Below, piece after piece: positions 17,712 to 30,400 of a stretch of DNA of 64,000 bases. The notes beneath the pieces were generated by a model. It worked only from the letters and a program-made list of their open reading frames with translations, was not told the origin of the DNA and did no database searches. Origin of the DNA: Gorsachius magnificus (Eukaryota > Chordata > Aves > Pelecaniformes > Ardeidae); the NCBI GenBank assembly GCA_034008185.1, contig CM067081.1:9361821-9425820 (forward strand), in the 5' to 3' direction. Both the position numbers and the translations under genes were made by a program. Each line of letters begins with the position of its first letter. The first letter of the stretch is position 1.

Positions 17712-20700
17712 GAAACTAGAAAAAAGGGTGGGTTTTTTTGCTTTAATAGCATATGTATGAAAGTAATGAGCTGTTTCAAACCATTCTTTAGAAGTTTGCA
17801 GCATATTATTTTTTTTCCAGGTTCCAAATCTGGTTTTCCTCTCATAAGCTGTAAGCAATGCCAGCAGAATTACAGTGGTATAAAAAGTGATAGGAAAATT
17901 ATTTGTGGCAAGGGAAAAATTATTATTTGGAAATTGCCCTCTGTTTATGGACAGTTAGTAGACCAACAGGAGGCAAAATAAGTGCAGTTGCTGTGAATCA
18001 TTGCCCCAACCTCAGCAAAGTGTGTTGGGTGCCTTCAGAGACTGGAGCAGTGAGCTAGTGCCAGTGTGCTTCCTTTATTAGAGAAATCCTACCCACACAG
18101 AAAAATAGAAGGTAATAGTTTAGTCACCAGCCAAAAATAGTGAAGCAGGCAAAGACTGAGCCAATGGAATAAAGGAAACCCGAGAATTGCTGTAGAAGAG
18201 AGAATAATGCTCCTCTCACCAGGAGCCATGCTGGGTCCCTACAGTGACCCGCCAATGCTAATGGTCAAATAAGCTTCTTGTTTTAGTTTATAAATTCTAC
18301 AGATCTGCTCTTAGGTAGCAGAACAGCCTGGGTCCTGCCTTCATAGCTGCCATGAAGTTCTTCACGCATCACGATGTTGTGTGATCAGAAGCCTTCATTG
18401 GGGAATGACCCAGCATATCCTGGAGCATTGCAGAAATGCAGCAGGAAAAATTTGTTCTAAGTCCCATTTTTTCCCACCATCTGAGGCTTGCATGGGAAGG
18501 GGGAAGGGGGATGAAGTGGATTAGAGCCCCCTAATACCCAGCTCTCTCTGTTGTGCTGGCAGCTCGCTAGAGAGCCCCAGTTAAGGCAGGTCTTGGTAGC
18601 CCTGGTCTGCCCTGGATACCAATGGGGATCCCTCATGGCTGCAAAGACATTTTCTTAATTTCCTTCCTTATTTCCTGCACCATGCTCAGTATGAGCACAA
18701 AGAATGGCTTGGAACAGCCCTGTGAAGATTTCCTGATGGGACCTGATCCGAGTTCTTTCCTGAGTGGCTTTTTCTTAATTTCAGAAGTAATCTAAAAAGA
18801 AGACACTTGCTTCACTCCATGCATTAAATAAAGATGCATGGAAAAATGTTAATATCCAATGTTACAAAGGAGAATGGGGAAAAGCAGTGTAAAAAATGCT
18901 AGAAAATGCCAGAGCAGTAAGAGAAAAAGACAGGAGCAAAATATCAAAGAGCTTTTTCTTTTTTTTTCTTTTATTAAGTTTACAGATGACTAGTCTATAA
19001 GGGACTGAATGGATATAAAGACTTCAAAATGAAGAAAAAGGGTTTTAATGATGGACAGGGTTTTACCTGAGGGACTTCTTGATCCCCTTTCAGAGACAAC
19101 TTGGAACACCTGGCCCCAGGCTGAGCATTTCTTGGGAGCAGGGGTTGTTGGGCCACATTGCTTCACCTGTGAAAGCAGTATGTAACTCCCTGGGTTTTCT
19201 GAAGTCCCACCATTATAAGAGCAGTGTGTCAACATGCAGGAGTGAGAGGTGATTTAATGACATGAGAGTTTTATGGGTAAGAGTTTTAAAGTGACGTGCT
19301 TTGCTATAAAAAGATTAATCAAGTGAATATATTTTTATAACTACAGTACAGTGTTATTAAGATTTTTTTAAAGCTTTTTCTAATCTGTCATTCAGCTGTG
19401 CTCCATATCCTGTTATTTGACACATGGCTTCATCATTAGTTATTATTGACCTCTATTTACAGCTAAGCAAGAGCAGTTGTATAACTAGAGGCTCTTACAC
19501 TGAATATTTATTCACTGTACTTTTAACAGATGACTAAAGAAATGAAATATTAGTTCCATTTTCTTCTACATAATTGGGCCTTGAATTAATTAATCCTTAC
19601 AATTTCCATATCATTTTTCATTAGGCTATTGCCACCTCTAAGATGAAAACCAGCAAGAGCAGCTGCAGTGATGTTCTCTGGTTTTAGGTAAACATGAATT
19701 TCTTGATAGGCAAAAATTAGAACTTACCTTAGCCTATTAATATAGTGCTTATTGGACACCAAAATACAGAAACCTTATTGTATCGGACAAGAAATTAATA
19801 ATGCAAAAGTACATTGATCAGTAGCTAATGATTTTATGTTTCTAACCTTAAATCTACAACCAAAAGTTGCGAGAAGAAACAGAAGTCTTATGATCATCTC
19901 TGTGGATCTCCTGGAGACAGACACCTGTAGTCCCCTTGTATATCAATATGTTGTTGCCACCATTTTATGGTAAAGGCAAAATATTCATAATTTACTCCTT
20001 TTTGCAGAGCATAAATCAGGAGAACAAACTTCCATTTTTGTTCCAGATGTTTTAATATATTGTCTTTATTATATTGTCACAAGTTCACGGGGCTTTACAT
20101 ACACGTTCTGAGCAAGTAAATGTCTTCATCCTATGCTGAACAAGGCCATTTTCTTTCCCATTTAAGAGCAGAATTAACTCTAGCACGTTGCTGTCCCAAA
20201 TGCTATACAGCAGAGGAATTATGGGAGTTAGAGTTTCTGGAGGGAACTGGAACTCTAAAGCAGCAGCAGCAGAACATGCTATGAAGAAAAAATCCACCCT
20301 ATTTTCATGAGACTAGAGGAATAAACTGGGTCGGTAGCACAGTACTAGAGTGGTTTCTGAGAGAGCCAGGGCAGAACAATCCAAGGAAGATCTCATATTT
20401 GCTTTTGAAAGTGGGAGCAAAAAGCTCCTCATGATATTTTCTCCCTCACGAAAGACAAGCTGGTGAAAGTTTCCAGCAGAATGGGAGTCACAGCAATAAT
20501 CTAGATGAGAGATCCTCAGGAAAAGAGGGGCCAAGGGGAAGGACTCTGGGCAATGTGGTAGCTGGCTTTGGTAAAGCTGCACAGAAATCCAGGAATTAAC
20601 AGGGTCATCTCCTGGGCTCTTATTTACCTTGGGCTTGCTATGCTTATTTAGTTACTAATGAGGAGATAAATTCTAGGGTGTCTCTCCTAGATGCTAACAG

Positions 20701-21584
20701 GTGAAATTCTTCTGGAGACTCTCATAATCTCCTCTCCCTGAATGCTGGGGAAGAGAGGGATAGAGAGGGGGAAGACTTAAAGAAGGTGAAGACCTTAAGT
20801 TGTAGCTGTGATTTCCAACAGCAGTTGAATGGGCATAGGCTGCTTTTTCCTGCTGGGTGAAACTGAGATATACAACGCTTTCCTCTTCTACACTGCAATA
20901 AATTTACTGTCCTTAAAAAAGTAACCCATAAATATGAGCTGTTGACCCCTATCCACTCAGAACACCTTGAAGCTCAGATGTCAGGACAGTGATGTATTAA
21001 GTGAGAGACAGAGATTCAAATTCTTTCCCAGTTTAGTCAGAGAACAGACTCAAACAGTTCCCACATCGAACATACGCAGTTTGGCTTTGCCCTTTTGTCC
21101 ATGTCTAAGGAAAACCATGGATAACCTCTTGTACTGATCAATGCAAAACTGTTACAGCCTCTCCTCAGATTTCTCTCCTGGCTGCTGTTTTGATTTTTAT
21201 GAAAGAGCATAAACAATGGCTCTGATGAAAATCCATCCTTCTTGCTGATATGGCTATGAACAAGTGTATCACCATTCAGCATGTTTGTGTCTTTATTGGG
21301 TATAAGAGGTGAGGATAAGGATGAAAGGCAATCAAAAGTGCCCTTTTATGGCAAAGATTTGACCTCTGCTCTGGCTGCTCAGAGGTGGGCTTTCTCTCAA
21401 ATTAGTGAGCTTTTTTTAGGAGAAGGAAGGCAAAAGAAGTGCAATCCCTCCCGTCTCAGGTATATATCTGAGGTCAGTTAGGTGAAGTCTCCACTGCTGT
21501 AAACAGTGGAACCCAGGTGTTCAGCAAATTAGAGGATGGGAAGAAACAAAATGGAAAACCAGTGGCTAAAGCCTACTCCTCCCT
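17712..21584. other. Non-coding sequence, nothing recognised
   Basis: AT-rich with short open frames only. Minor features are a (GCA)4 at about 20264-20276 and a G-rich stretch at 18494-18510. No repeat family or gene recognised. Confidence 0.6.
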
Positions 21585-22445
21585 TAGAATAGAATAGAAT
21601 AGAATAGAATAGAATAGACTATTTCAGTTGGAAGGGATATACAAGGATCATCTAGTCCAACTGCCTGACCAATTCAGGACTGCCCAAAAGTTACAGCATG
21701 TTGTTAAGGGCATTGCCCAAATGCCTTTGAAACACCAACAGGCTTGGGGCATTGACCACCTCTCTAGGAAGCCTGTTCCAGTGTTTGACCACTCTCTCAG
21801 TAAAGAAATGCTTCCTAATGTCCAGTCTGAACCTCCCCTGGTACAGCTTTGAACCATTCCCACCTGTCCTGTCACTGGATCCCAGGGAGAAGAGCTCGGC
21901 ACCCCCTTCCCCACACCCTCTCCTCAGGAAGCTGCAGGGAGCAATGAAGTCGCCCCTCAGCCTCCTTTTCTCCAAACTAGACAAGCCCAGAGTCCTTAGC
22001 AGCTCCTCATAGGACATGCCTTCCAGAACCTTCACAGGCTTCATTGCCCTCCTCTGGATGCATTCAAGGACCTGAATATCTTCCTTAAATTATGTGGCCC
22101 AGAATTGCACACACTACTCAAGGTGAGGCCGCACCAATGCTGAATACAGCGGGATAGTCACCTCTTTTGACCTGTTGGTTTTACTTTGTTTGATGCACAC
22201 ACTTTGCCCTCTTGGCTGCCAGGGCACGCTGCAGACTCCTGCTAAGCCTGCTGCCAACCAGCACCCCCAGATCCCTTTCTGCAGGGCTGCTCTCCAGCCG
22301 CTCCTGTCCCAGTTTATACTTGTGCCTGGCATTACTCTGTCCTAGGTGCAGAATCTGGCATTTCAGCTTGTTAAATTTCATCCCATTAATCATAGCCCAG
22401 TGCTCCAATCTATCTAGATCCCTCTGCAAGGGCACTAACCCTTTT
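21585..22445 (-). mobile_element. CR1 LINE fragment with broken reverse-transcriptase ORF
   Basis: The plus strand starts with a short (AGAAT)n tail, then CATCTAGTCCAACTGCC, giving a CR1 3' end in reverse complement. Further in, minus-strand frames 22435-22181 (LQRDLDRLEHWA, KLKCQILHLGQSN, AERDLGVLV) and 22044-21691 (LGLSSLEKRRLRGD, FRLDIRKHFFTERVVKHWN) are recognisable C-terminal parts of CR1 ORF2. They lie in different frames with about 140 bases between, so the ORF is broken. 5'-truncated; the right boundary could extend to about 22480. Confidence 0.92.
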
Positions 22446-22481
22446 GGGGGCCCTGGTCTGGAGTCCTTCCTCCATAGGTGA

Positions 22482-23799
22482 TTCTTAGATGTGTGAAAAG
22501 ATTAAATTGTCTTTTTGCATTGTGTGATGCTGCTGGTCAGTGTCCAGACACTACAGTGTGGTTAACTGCTAACTCCATTCCACATATACGACCAAGGATA
22601 GGATAAAATCCACTTTCTAGTAACAGTCCTGTATATCCTATCCTGTGCATAATATTGCTCTTCACTATTAAACAACGGCAAAGCTCACTTTACATTACAG
22701 AAGTAAGTTAATAATTCAGTGTCCCGCCTTAGATAAATTTATACTGATTCATACAGTAGTCAAGGTAAAACCACTGTAGGCTTACAAATTTAGGTATTAG
22801 TATGTTGTTTACTAGAAATTAATTATAGGTCACCTAGTTTCCATCTTCTACTAATTATTTCCAAAATTTCCATCTGTGTCAAGTGTCTTGTGTTCTTAGC
22901 AGACAGCATAAAATGCCTCACTCAGAAGTAGAAAATTCATTTTTTCTATCAGATAAATAAACTTATTTCAGCAGAAGATTCACCCTGCATGCAATTCATG
23001 GAAAGAGGAGACAAAAGATTTTGGAAATTTATTACACAGAGATGAAATTTAACCACCTGTACTTGAATGTCTGTCCAGTACTGTCAAACAACACTCATAA
23101 TGCCAGGAAAAAGAAAGGGGACCATTGTCCTGGGGGAGATCTTCCCCATTTGATCTTTTTCCTTCTCATGTATCTTCAGTTCAAAATAGCTTGTGTGAAT
23201 ATCTTCTGGTTATAAGTCATAGCTTTGCTTCTTTGAAGCAATCTCCCTATAAGTTCTGGTAAAAATATCTCTACTCTGCCATGTCTCCTATCTGTGTATT
23301 TATATTTTGTCTTTTCATTTAAGAAAAAGAAAATTTTAACAACACTGTCATTTAACAGATAAAGCCCCCGGCCTTTTGAAGTTCAAAATGACTAGTGTTA
23401 ATACTCAGATATGGCAACACAGCTAAAGTCCTGGGAAAAAAAAAAAAAAAAAAAAAAAAAAGAAAAAAAGAGAAGTCACTTTGTCTTGCAGTGATATTCC
23501 GTTCACTTAGAGTCTAGGGGTTTCAGTTTTGTAATCACTTTGAAAGCATATTAGATATCTCTTAGAACATCTCTTGGCCTTTGGCAAGGAAAGGACAGTG
23601 TTAGGTCTCCTAGCCTTCAAAATAGGGTGCTGCTGAATGTGCTCTGTGCAAATTATGGTCCCTGAGCTGTGCCAAGAAAACATGCTAAAGGTTTACTATT
23701 ATAGACCAGCATGTTTCAATGCCCAGGTACATTCCTTGGCACCATTTTAGTGTAACATATCTACTACTATAGACTACTTTGAGAACTTGGCCTTTCAGT
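22482..23799. other. Non-coding sequence with a 26-base poly(A) run
   Basis: AT-rich. An uninterrupted run of A lies at 23436-23461. No retroposed gene body is recognised upstream of it. Confidence 0.6.
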
Positions 23800-24112
23800 A
23801 TATAAAGGGGGCTTATAAGAAAGATGGAGAGAGACTTTTTACCAAGGCCTGTAGTGACAGGGCAAGGGGCAATGGTTTTAAACTGAAAGAGGGTAGATTT
23901 ATACTGGTCATAAGGAAGACATTTTTTATGATGAGGGGGGTGAGATATGGGAACTGATTTCCCAGAAAAGTTGTGGATGCCACATCATTAGACATGTTCA
24001 AGGTCATCTTGGATGGGGCTTCAAACAACCTGATCTAGTGAACGATGTCCATGCCCATGGACTAGATGATCTTAAAAGCTCCCTTCAAACCCAAACTATT
24101 TTATAATTCTAA
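23800..24112 (+). mobile_element. CR1 LINE 3' fragment, forward
   Basis: Contains AAGATGGAGAGAGACTTTTT, CTAGTGACAGGGCAAGGGG-like sequence (here TAGTGACAGGGCAAGGGGC), then GACATGTTCAAGGT and GGACTAGATGATCTT, ending with CAAACTATTTTATAATTCTA. This is the usual CR1 3' region in sense orientation, considerably diverged. Left boundary approximate. Confidence 0.85.
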
Positions 24113-26842
24113 TTGACACATCTAAAGAGGATCATACTCCATCAATTTTACCAGAGGACTCCATCATTAAGAAAGATAGTGTAAGTAAAGATCGTGACAG
24201 CCTATATTTTCATGCATAAAGCTTAGGCACAGCATCATTCATAGCTCAGTGCATTAGGTTTATAAAAGAAGATGCCTCCACTTGCCAGGCCTCAGAGAAA
24301 GTATCCTCAACTCCAAGAGTTATAGCACTCATCTCGGGAAGCGTGCATTGCTCCCTTTATAAGGCATGGGCTGTAGGGAGAAGTGGAACCTTTATTAGAC
24401 TAACAGAGCTGGAAGAAGAATAGGCAACCTTTAAAGACACAAGCTCTTCTTCAGACTTGAGCAAGAAGCAGCACATTTTGTCTCAAGCACAGGCTGAGAA
24501 CAATAGCTCTGAACTTAACTTTGTTATGATAATCCATGAGAGAGTTAGGAAGAAACAATTGTCTGATGCTTTTGGAACAGAACATGGTGTTAGTAAATGG
24601 AGATGTGATGAGGTTGTTGCTTCCTATGAGATAAAGAGAGGGATCAGAGTGAGCAGAACTATCTTTTAATTTGACAGAAAAGACGTATATTTGTATCCAT
24701 AACTTCTAGAAGCCAGACAAATTACATATTTCAGTTCCCAAGGATTTTTGGAGGAGACGGGAGACCCATTTTGTAGGTCACCCTCAGGGCTCAGAACTGG
24801 GACATTATAGAAAGAAAAATGTTTTCCTGTTGGTAACAGGCTACTTCTGTCCTCAAGTGATGCTTCCATGATTTTGCACAGTAAGTGTTCAGTCAGCTAC
24901 TGAAATGTTTTGCTAGGGAGTGCAACACTAATGCAATAATGAAGAGCTGTTATTCGATAAGGACTGTGAAGGCTGTACATATCTGCCCTTGAGAAACTGC
25001 TGTGTGATCTTAAATAACTCAAGGGGATCAGGAGTTTTCTGTGAGAAGGACCACATTACTGATATGGTAGCACTTTGACCTACCATTTTTGAAGCAGTTC
25101 TGCTCTGCTGATGATCTTTTTTTCCCCCTAATCACATGTCCCCCTAATCACTTCTCTTTTGGATTTTCTTGGCAATCTCCCATCCCCGGAAAAAAAACCC
25201 AGAATCATAGGAACATACATAATTATAATGATAATGATAATGATTGTAAAGTTAAAGGTGTTTCTTGCTCATCTTTTTTTTACCCTCCTTCAGATCTGAT
25301 ATATATTCTTTGCTGCTTTGCTTCAGGTAACTGTTTCTGAAGGAGGGATTTTCATTGTGTCAATAGGTTCTTGTTGCCTAGGAACGTTTTTCAATTTGCC
25401 ACTGTGTAGGTATTTAGGTCACCAGTGAATTAATCTTTTTTAAATTATAGCTATATAGTCAATCACCAATTCTGAACTATCCCATTGAGAATTGGTAGTA
25501 CAGTACTTAGTTGCTCATGGATTGAAAAGTTAAATTGAATGTTCTGCTTGCAAAGAAATTCTATGAAAGAGGGAAGAAAATGGTATTGGTTCATAAAAAG
25601 AAAATGTCTGCATTTTGCAATAATAAACTCTGAATCAGTTTTCTAACCTAGACTGAATTTACCAGTGCTGTCTAAAGGACAGACCCTGCTCCCATTAAGG
25701 CTTCAGCAAAACTCCCTTCACTTCAGAAAAGCAGGATAAGGTCTTACCACAGCAAAGGGAATTCAGTTGTCTTTATTTGAAACCTTCCTCTTAAGATAAA
25801 TGAAACTTTTCCATATTTCATAGTCAAATATATGGTAGTAATGACCATCCTTCTGTAAAAGCTGTTAATGCTCATCATTCCTGAAATATATGAAAAGAAC
25901 AGAAGAAAGAAAACTTGTTTTAATTTGTAAGGAATTTATTTCATATGTCAGTGCTGTGTTTTGAGTAGCTAGAATACAGGTCTTCTAACAAATTAAGGAA
26001 GTTTCATATCTTCTGTTGATTGCGACTTCATTTTTAACACATTACTGGGAAACGTGGTTTGTAATTGAGACCCATCTTGCTACCTCCCAGATAAATGAAT
26101 CTGCTCTTTCCTGGAATACTCTAAAGGAAGAGAAATAACATTGGATAAAAGATCATTTGGAACACGCCTAAAGTCACCTATATTCCTCTCCAAAGATGAA
26201 TTCTGCCTATTGCCCTCACTATCTCATCACTGGGCCTCAGAGCACTCCAGGGATGCCCAGAATCAAATGCCATATTCAGGGCGTGATTGTGATAAAATAT
26301 GTAGAAAGGGATATTAACTGCCTTGTATGTACTGCATCTCTGTACATGCCATTTAAAGTGGCAAAGGGATTTGAATTATCCACAGATTAGTTCAAAATGA
26401 TCAAGGAGATAATAAAACGAGTGTAATAGACACAGAACACTGTTTGTTCCACTTGCATTGAACTATTCTGTCCTCTCATTATTAAAGAAATAATATGATA
26501 CTGAAATTAAGAAAAGTCATGGACTGGATCCTCAGCTGGTGTTTGCCTCATTGGTCCCATATTTGATCACAACGTCAGGGATCTTCCTCTATTTCACTGT
26601 TACCATAATAACTACGTGCATGGCACTAACGGGAGAGATCCAAAAGATGGTGTAGGTAAAGGGTTCAAAACAAGTCAAAGCTGGCATTCAGAAACACAAA
26701 TGGCTCACACTACAGAAAGATTTCCTTTGGATGAATTGAAAACTGTAGTACTTGTTAAGCCACCTTCAAGTCACTGGAGTATTCCTGAAGTATTTTTCCT
26801 GATATTTTCATGAGGAACATTTTTAGGTGAGGTAGGTCATTA
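24113..26842. other. Non-coding sequence
   Basis: No gene recognised. Contains a short (ATAATG)n-like run at 25221-25245 and a small tandem duplication of TCCCCCTAATCAC at about 25122-25151. Confidence 0.6.
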
Positions 26843-26847
26843 TTATG

Positions 26848-27444
26848 TGTGGTGGGTTGACCCTGGCTTGATGCCAGGTGCAACCAAGCCACTCTATCAC
26901 TCCCCTCTTCAGCAGAACAGGTGGGGAGACAATGAGATGAAAAAGAAAAAAAAAAACCACCAACCTTGTGGGTCAAGAAAAAGGCAGTTTAATAAAAAGC
27001 AGAAGCAAAGGCCACACATGGAAGCAAAAGGAAAACAAAGATTTTATTCTCTACTTCCCATTAGCAGGCAATGTCCAGCCACTTCCCGGGAGCCAGGCTT
27101 CAGTATATGTAACAACTGCTCCAGAAGACAAATGTTGTAAATAACGAATGCCCCCCCCCTTCCTCCTCCTTTCTCTGAGCTGATGTCATATGGTATGGAA
27201 TATCCTTTTTGTCAGTTTGGGTACGCCCTGGCTATGTCCTCTCCCAAGATCTTGCCCCCTCCCAGCCCACTGGTGGTGGTGGGGGGAATGTTAGAGACAC
27301 GGCCTTGATGCTGTGCCAGCACTTGCCCATCAGCAGCCAAAATCCTGGTGCGTTATCAACACCTTTCTACACACCAACAGAAAGCCCAGCACTGTGAGGG
27401 CTGCTATGGGGAAGACTAACTCCATCTCAGCCCAACCCAATACA
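26848..27444 (-). mobile_element. Solo LTR
   Basis: A 597-bp LTR. The plus strand starts TGTGGTGGGTTGACCCTGG and ends CCCAACCCAATACA, with perfect duplications TTATG at 26843-26847 and 27445-27449. Its plus-strand left end resembles the long LTRs at 16622 and 60342. Its right part (ATATGGTATGGAATATCC to GTCAGTTTGGGT) resembles the proviral LTR family. Confidence 0.92.
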
Positions 27445-27449
27445 TTATG

Positions 27450-30400
27450 TTATGTTATGTTAGTTAGTTATTAATTTCTTTTTCGTTCCTTTTTTTTGTT
27501 CTTTTTTTTTTTTGCTGAAGGTGAGGGCTGGAGGTGGTATGTCAGACCCTCAATCAAAAAAAAGACACAAAGCTTGTGAAAGGCACAAGCAAGTGGTACA
27601 ATGGGGACTAAAGTAATGACTTAGTAGATTGCATAAATAATTACATCTTCAAGACACTTATAAATTTTATATTTCTATACTTAAAGGCATTCTGTGACTG
27701 AAGGAGGAAAGAAGGAGAACGTGATATAACAAGCAAGAGAAAGACTTTTGGAAAAACTCTTTATAGTGGTAATTGATTAACTGATGCCAAAGTTTTAGTT
27801 GGAAAAAAACCATTTTATTTCAAGCAAGGTTTTCTGGCCATTTTTACTGATTTTTTCCCAAAAGACATCTTCCAAGACCTACCAGAAATATCTCTTCACT
27901 TTTTTTCATTTTTATACCTGAAGTTATAATACTTTGAGGCTTAAAACTCCACTGATCTGCTTTGCTCATGTCAGTTGGACAGAATCAGGGCTGTCAAGCC
28001 TCCTGTTAAATCAGGATGGTAGAGTGGAGACTGACGGAGGCACTGCCTCTCCCATGAGATGGGAACCCCTTGCGTCTCCCTTTGTGCCCTTCAGGAGCTG
28101 CGCAATCCTTTGCAGGGCATTCAGGGCGTTTGTCAGGTCCTATCCAAATACAGCAACAGTAATTGGATGCTGAGTTTTGAAATCTTATTTTTCATTTCCT
28201 TAAGAGACAAATAGTAACAAGCTGGTAGCACAGAGGGCTGTCAGTTGCTCTCCAGTGGCACCTTGACAAGTAATCTTTGCAGATTGTGTTATTTGCTAAG
28301 CTCCTTGGGAAACTTTGGCATGAGAAGGGTTATATACACTGTGCTTGTTTATTTTTTTGCTAAAATAAACATGCAAACATTGAAAGGACCTAACCTTCTC
28401 AGGCGCAGAGGAGCAGAGAGGATCTCTTTATAAACACAATTTTCACTTGCATTTGTTTAGCATTATTCCTAGCTGTCCTGAAGACACATACGAGTGCTGC
28501 ATCTTCAAAGACTTTCAGCACTTTTTGAGTCAATGCAGACACAATGGGGGAAGATTTCCATAGCAACAAAGTTAAAGAAAGGAAAATATGAAAAGTCAGT
28601 GTTGGATAAGTATATGAGGACATACATATATTGGGGGTGGGAGGGGTGTGGGGCCTATGGGGTGTTATAAAGCAATCAACTGAGCACTGACTGCTCATTT
28701 TTTCAAAGAGAACAAAATCACCAACAACCCCCCACTGTCCATTTAATCAGATTTGCATAAAAGATCCATCTGATCATCCCACTCTGAGTGAGTTTCTTAA
28801 GTCTAGGAAAATTAAGATCTAAATTATTTGCTAATTTCTTAAAGGACAGTATTTTTTTACAGTACTATAATTTTACTCTGTGATTGACCAGTGACATAAA
28901 GTGATATAAGGCATTTAATTTTCAAAGACCTCAGAGAAAGCATGAACAGATTGTGCTCATCTTGCCAATTATCAGACAGTCCTTCGAGAATTATGCTGAG
29001 ATGTGCTTATTCTTTATAAATTACATTACATCAGCAATAAATAATTTATAATACAAGATAATTCTTATATTATACTATGTCTTGAATATAACATTACAGA
29101 GGACTATAATAATGGCTGTAGAGATTATTACTGAGTAAGGCCCACAGTCAAGACAACATGAGGACAGGGTTCTTAGTAGGAAGAAGAGTGAAAGCCCAGG
29201 CTTGGCCAGCTGCAGTTCCACCTTCTAAAATTTGTAATTTTCATTGGTGTTTAAGTTTCAGCATGAAAAACTGATGACTGTCTTTATTTGTTAATGAAAT
29301 GATGCTGGATATGAGACTGTACCCTGGGTGAAAGGGTGACTTGGGGACATCGTAGGATGCTTATGACAGTCTTTGGTTTTCTGACAAAACAGGAGCCCTG
29401 TTCAAATTTTCTACTTTGTACCATGATTCTAGTTTGGTAACCTAAGCAAATGTTCTTCAACCTGTGGATACCGATGCTGTGGAAAGGTTTTCAAGCTTCT
29501 AACAGCTACAGTCAGCAACAGAGAAGTTTGTCTCAGCTGGGGAATGAGTGTATACTCCTGTAATTATGCTGCCACTAATTACAGCTGGATCTTACTCCCC
29601 CACCTCAAAGTACAGAGTGGTTGCTGACTCAAACTTTCATAAAGAGAAATGAGACCTTTGCGCCATAAGTGACTTTTTTTCTGGGGGGAAAAAAGGACAC
29701 AAGCATGGTGGGAGGAAGAGCAAATGGATGGTCACAGGGGAACGAAGGCCTGGAAATTTAACAAGTGCCTCTGACACTTATGGAGAAAGGAATGAGGAGT
29801 ATGGCAAACTTGTGGCTTGCCACAGAGAAAGGCACCCTACAGACCTCCTAGCAGGTTAGTAGGTGTCAACAGGAGTTGCAGAGAACCCCAGAAACAGGCG
29901 ATCAGAGATAAACCCATAGCTATGGAGGATGGGAGAAGATCCTGGAGTACGCAATGCACAAGCAAGAAAGCTCTAGCCTGTGAGGGAAGAAAATAAACCA
30001 GTCAAAAAATCATCGTAGCTGCACACCAAAAGTGTTTATATTTATGCATGCCTCTTGCCACAGAGGCATTATTTGGAATAGATCAATTGTGTTCAGCTAA
30101 TACATTCCTTGGCAATTTTCCTAATTAGCCTATTTCTGTGTTACTCTTGCAGAAGCACAAACGCTGCTCAACTTGGCTTTAACATCTGCCTCTGATACAG
30201 ATGATCTGCAATAGATATGAGCTAGAAATGTCTACAGAAGTCTTTATAAATTGTTACCCCACCACCAAGTCTGCTTCTCCCCTTAACTCAAACCTAGGCA
30301 TGAATCCTTGCCTTTTTTTCAGGCAGGCTGGCAAGCAACAATATTGAACAATATTCTGCTTCTCCAATGGTAAGTGGTATCTACCTTTTCACCATCTTAA

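Noticed and set aside
23436..23461. Poly(A) tail of a processed pseudogene
   Set aside because: No recognisable mRNA-like body or flanking duplication upstream; treated as a homopolymer.
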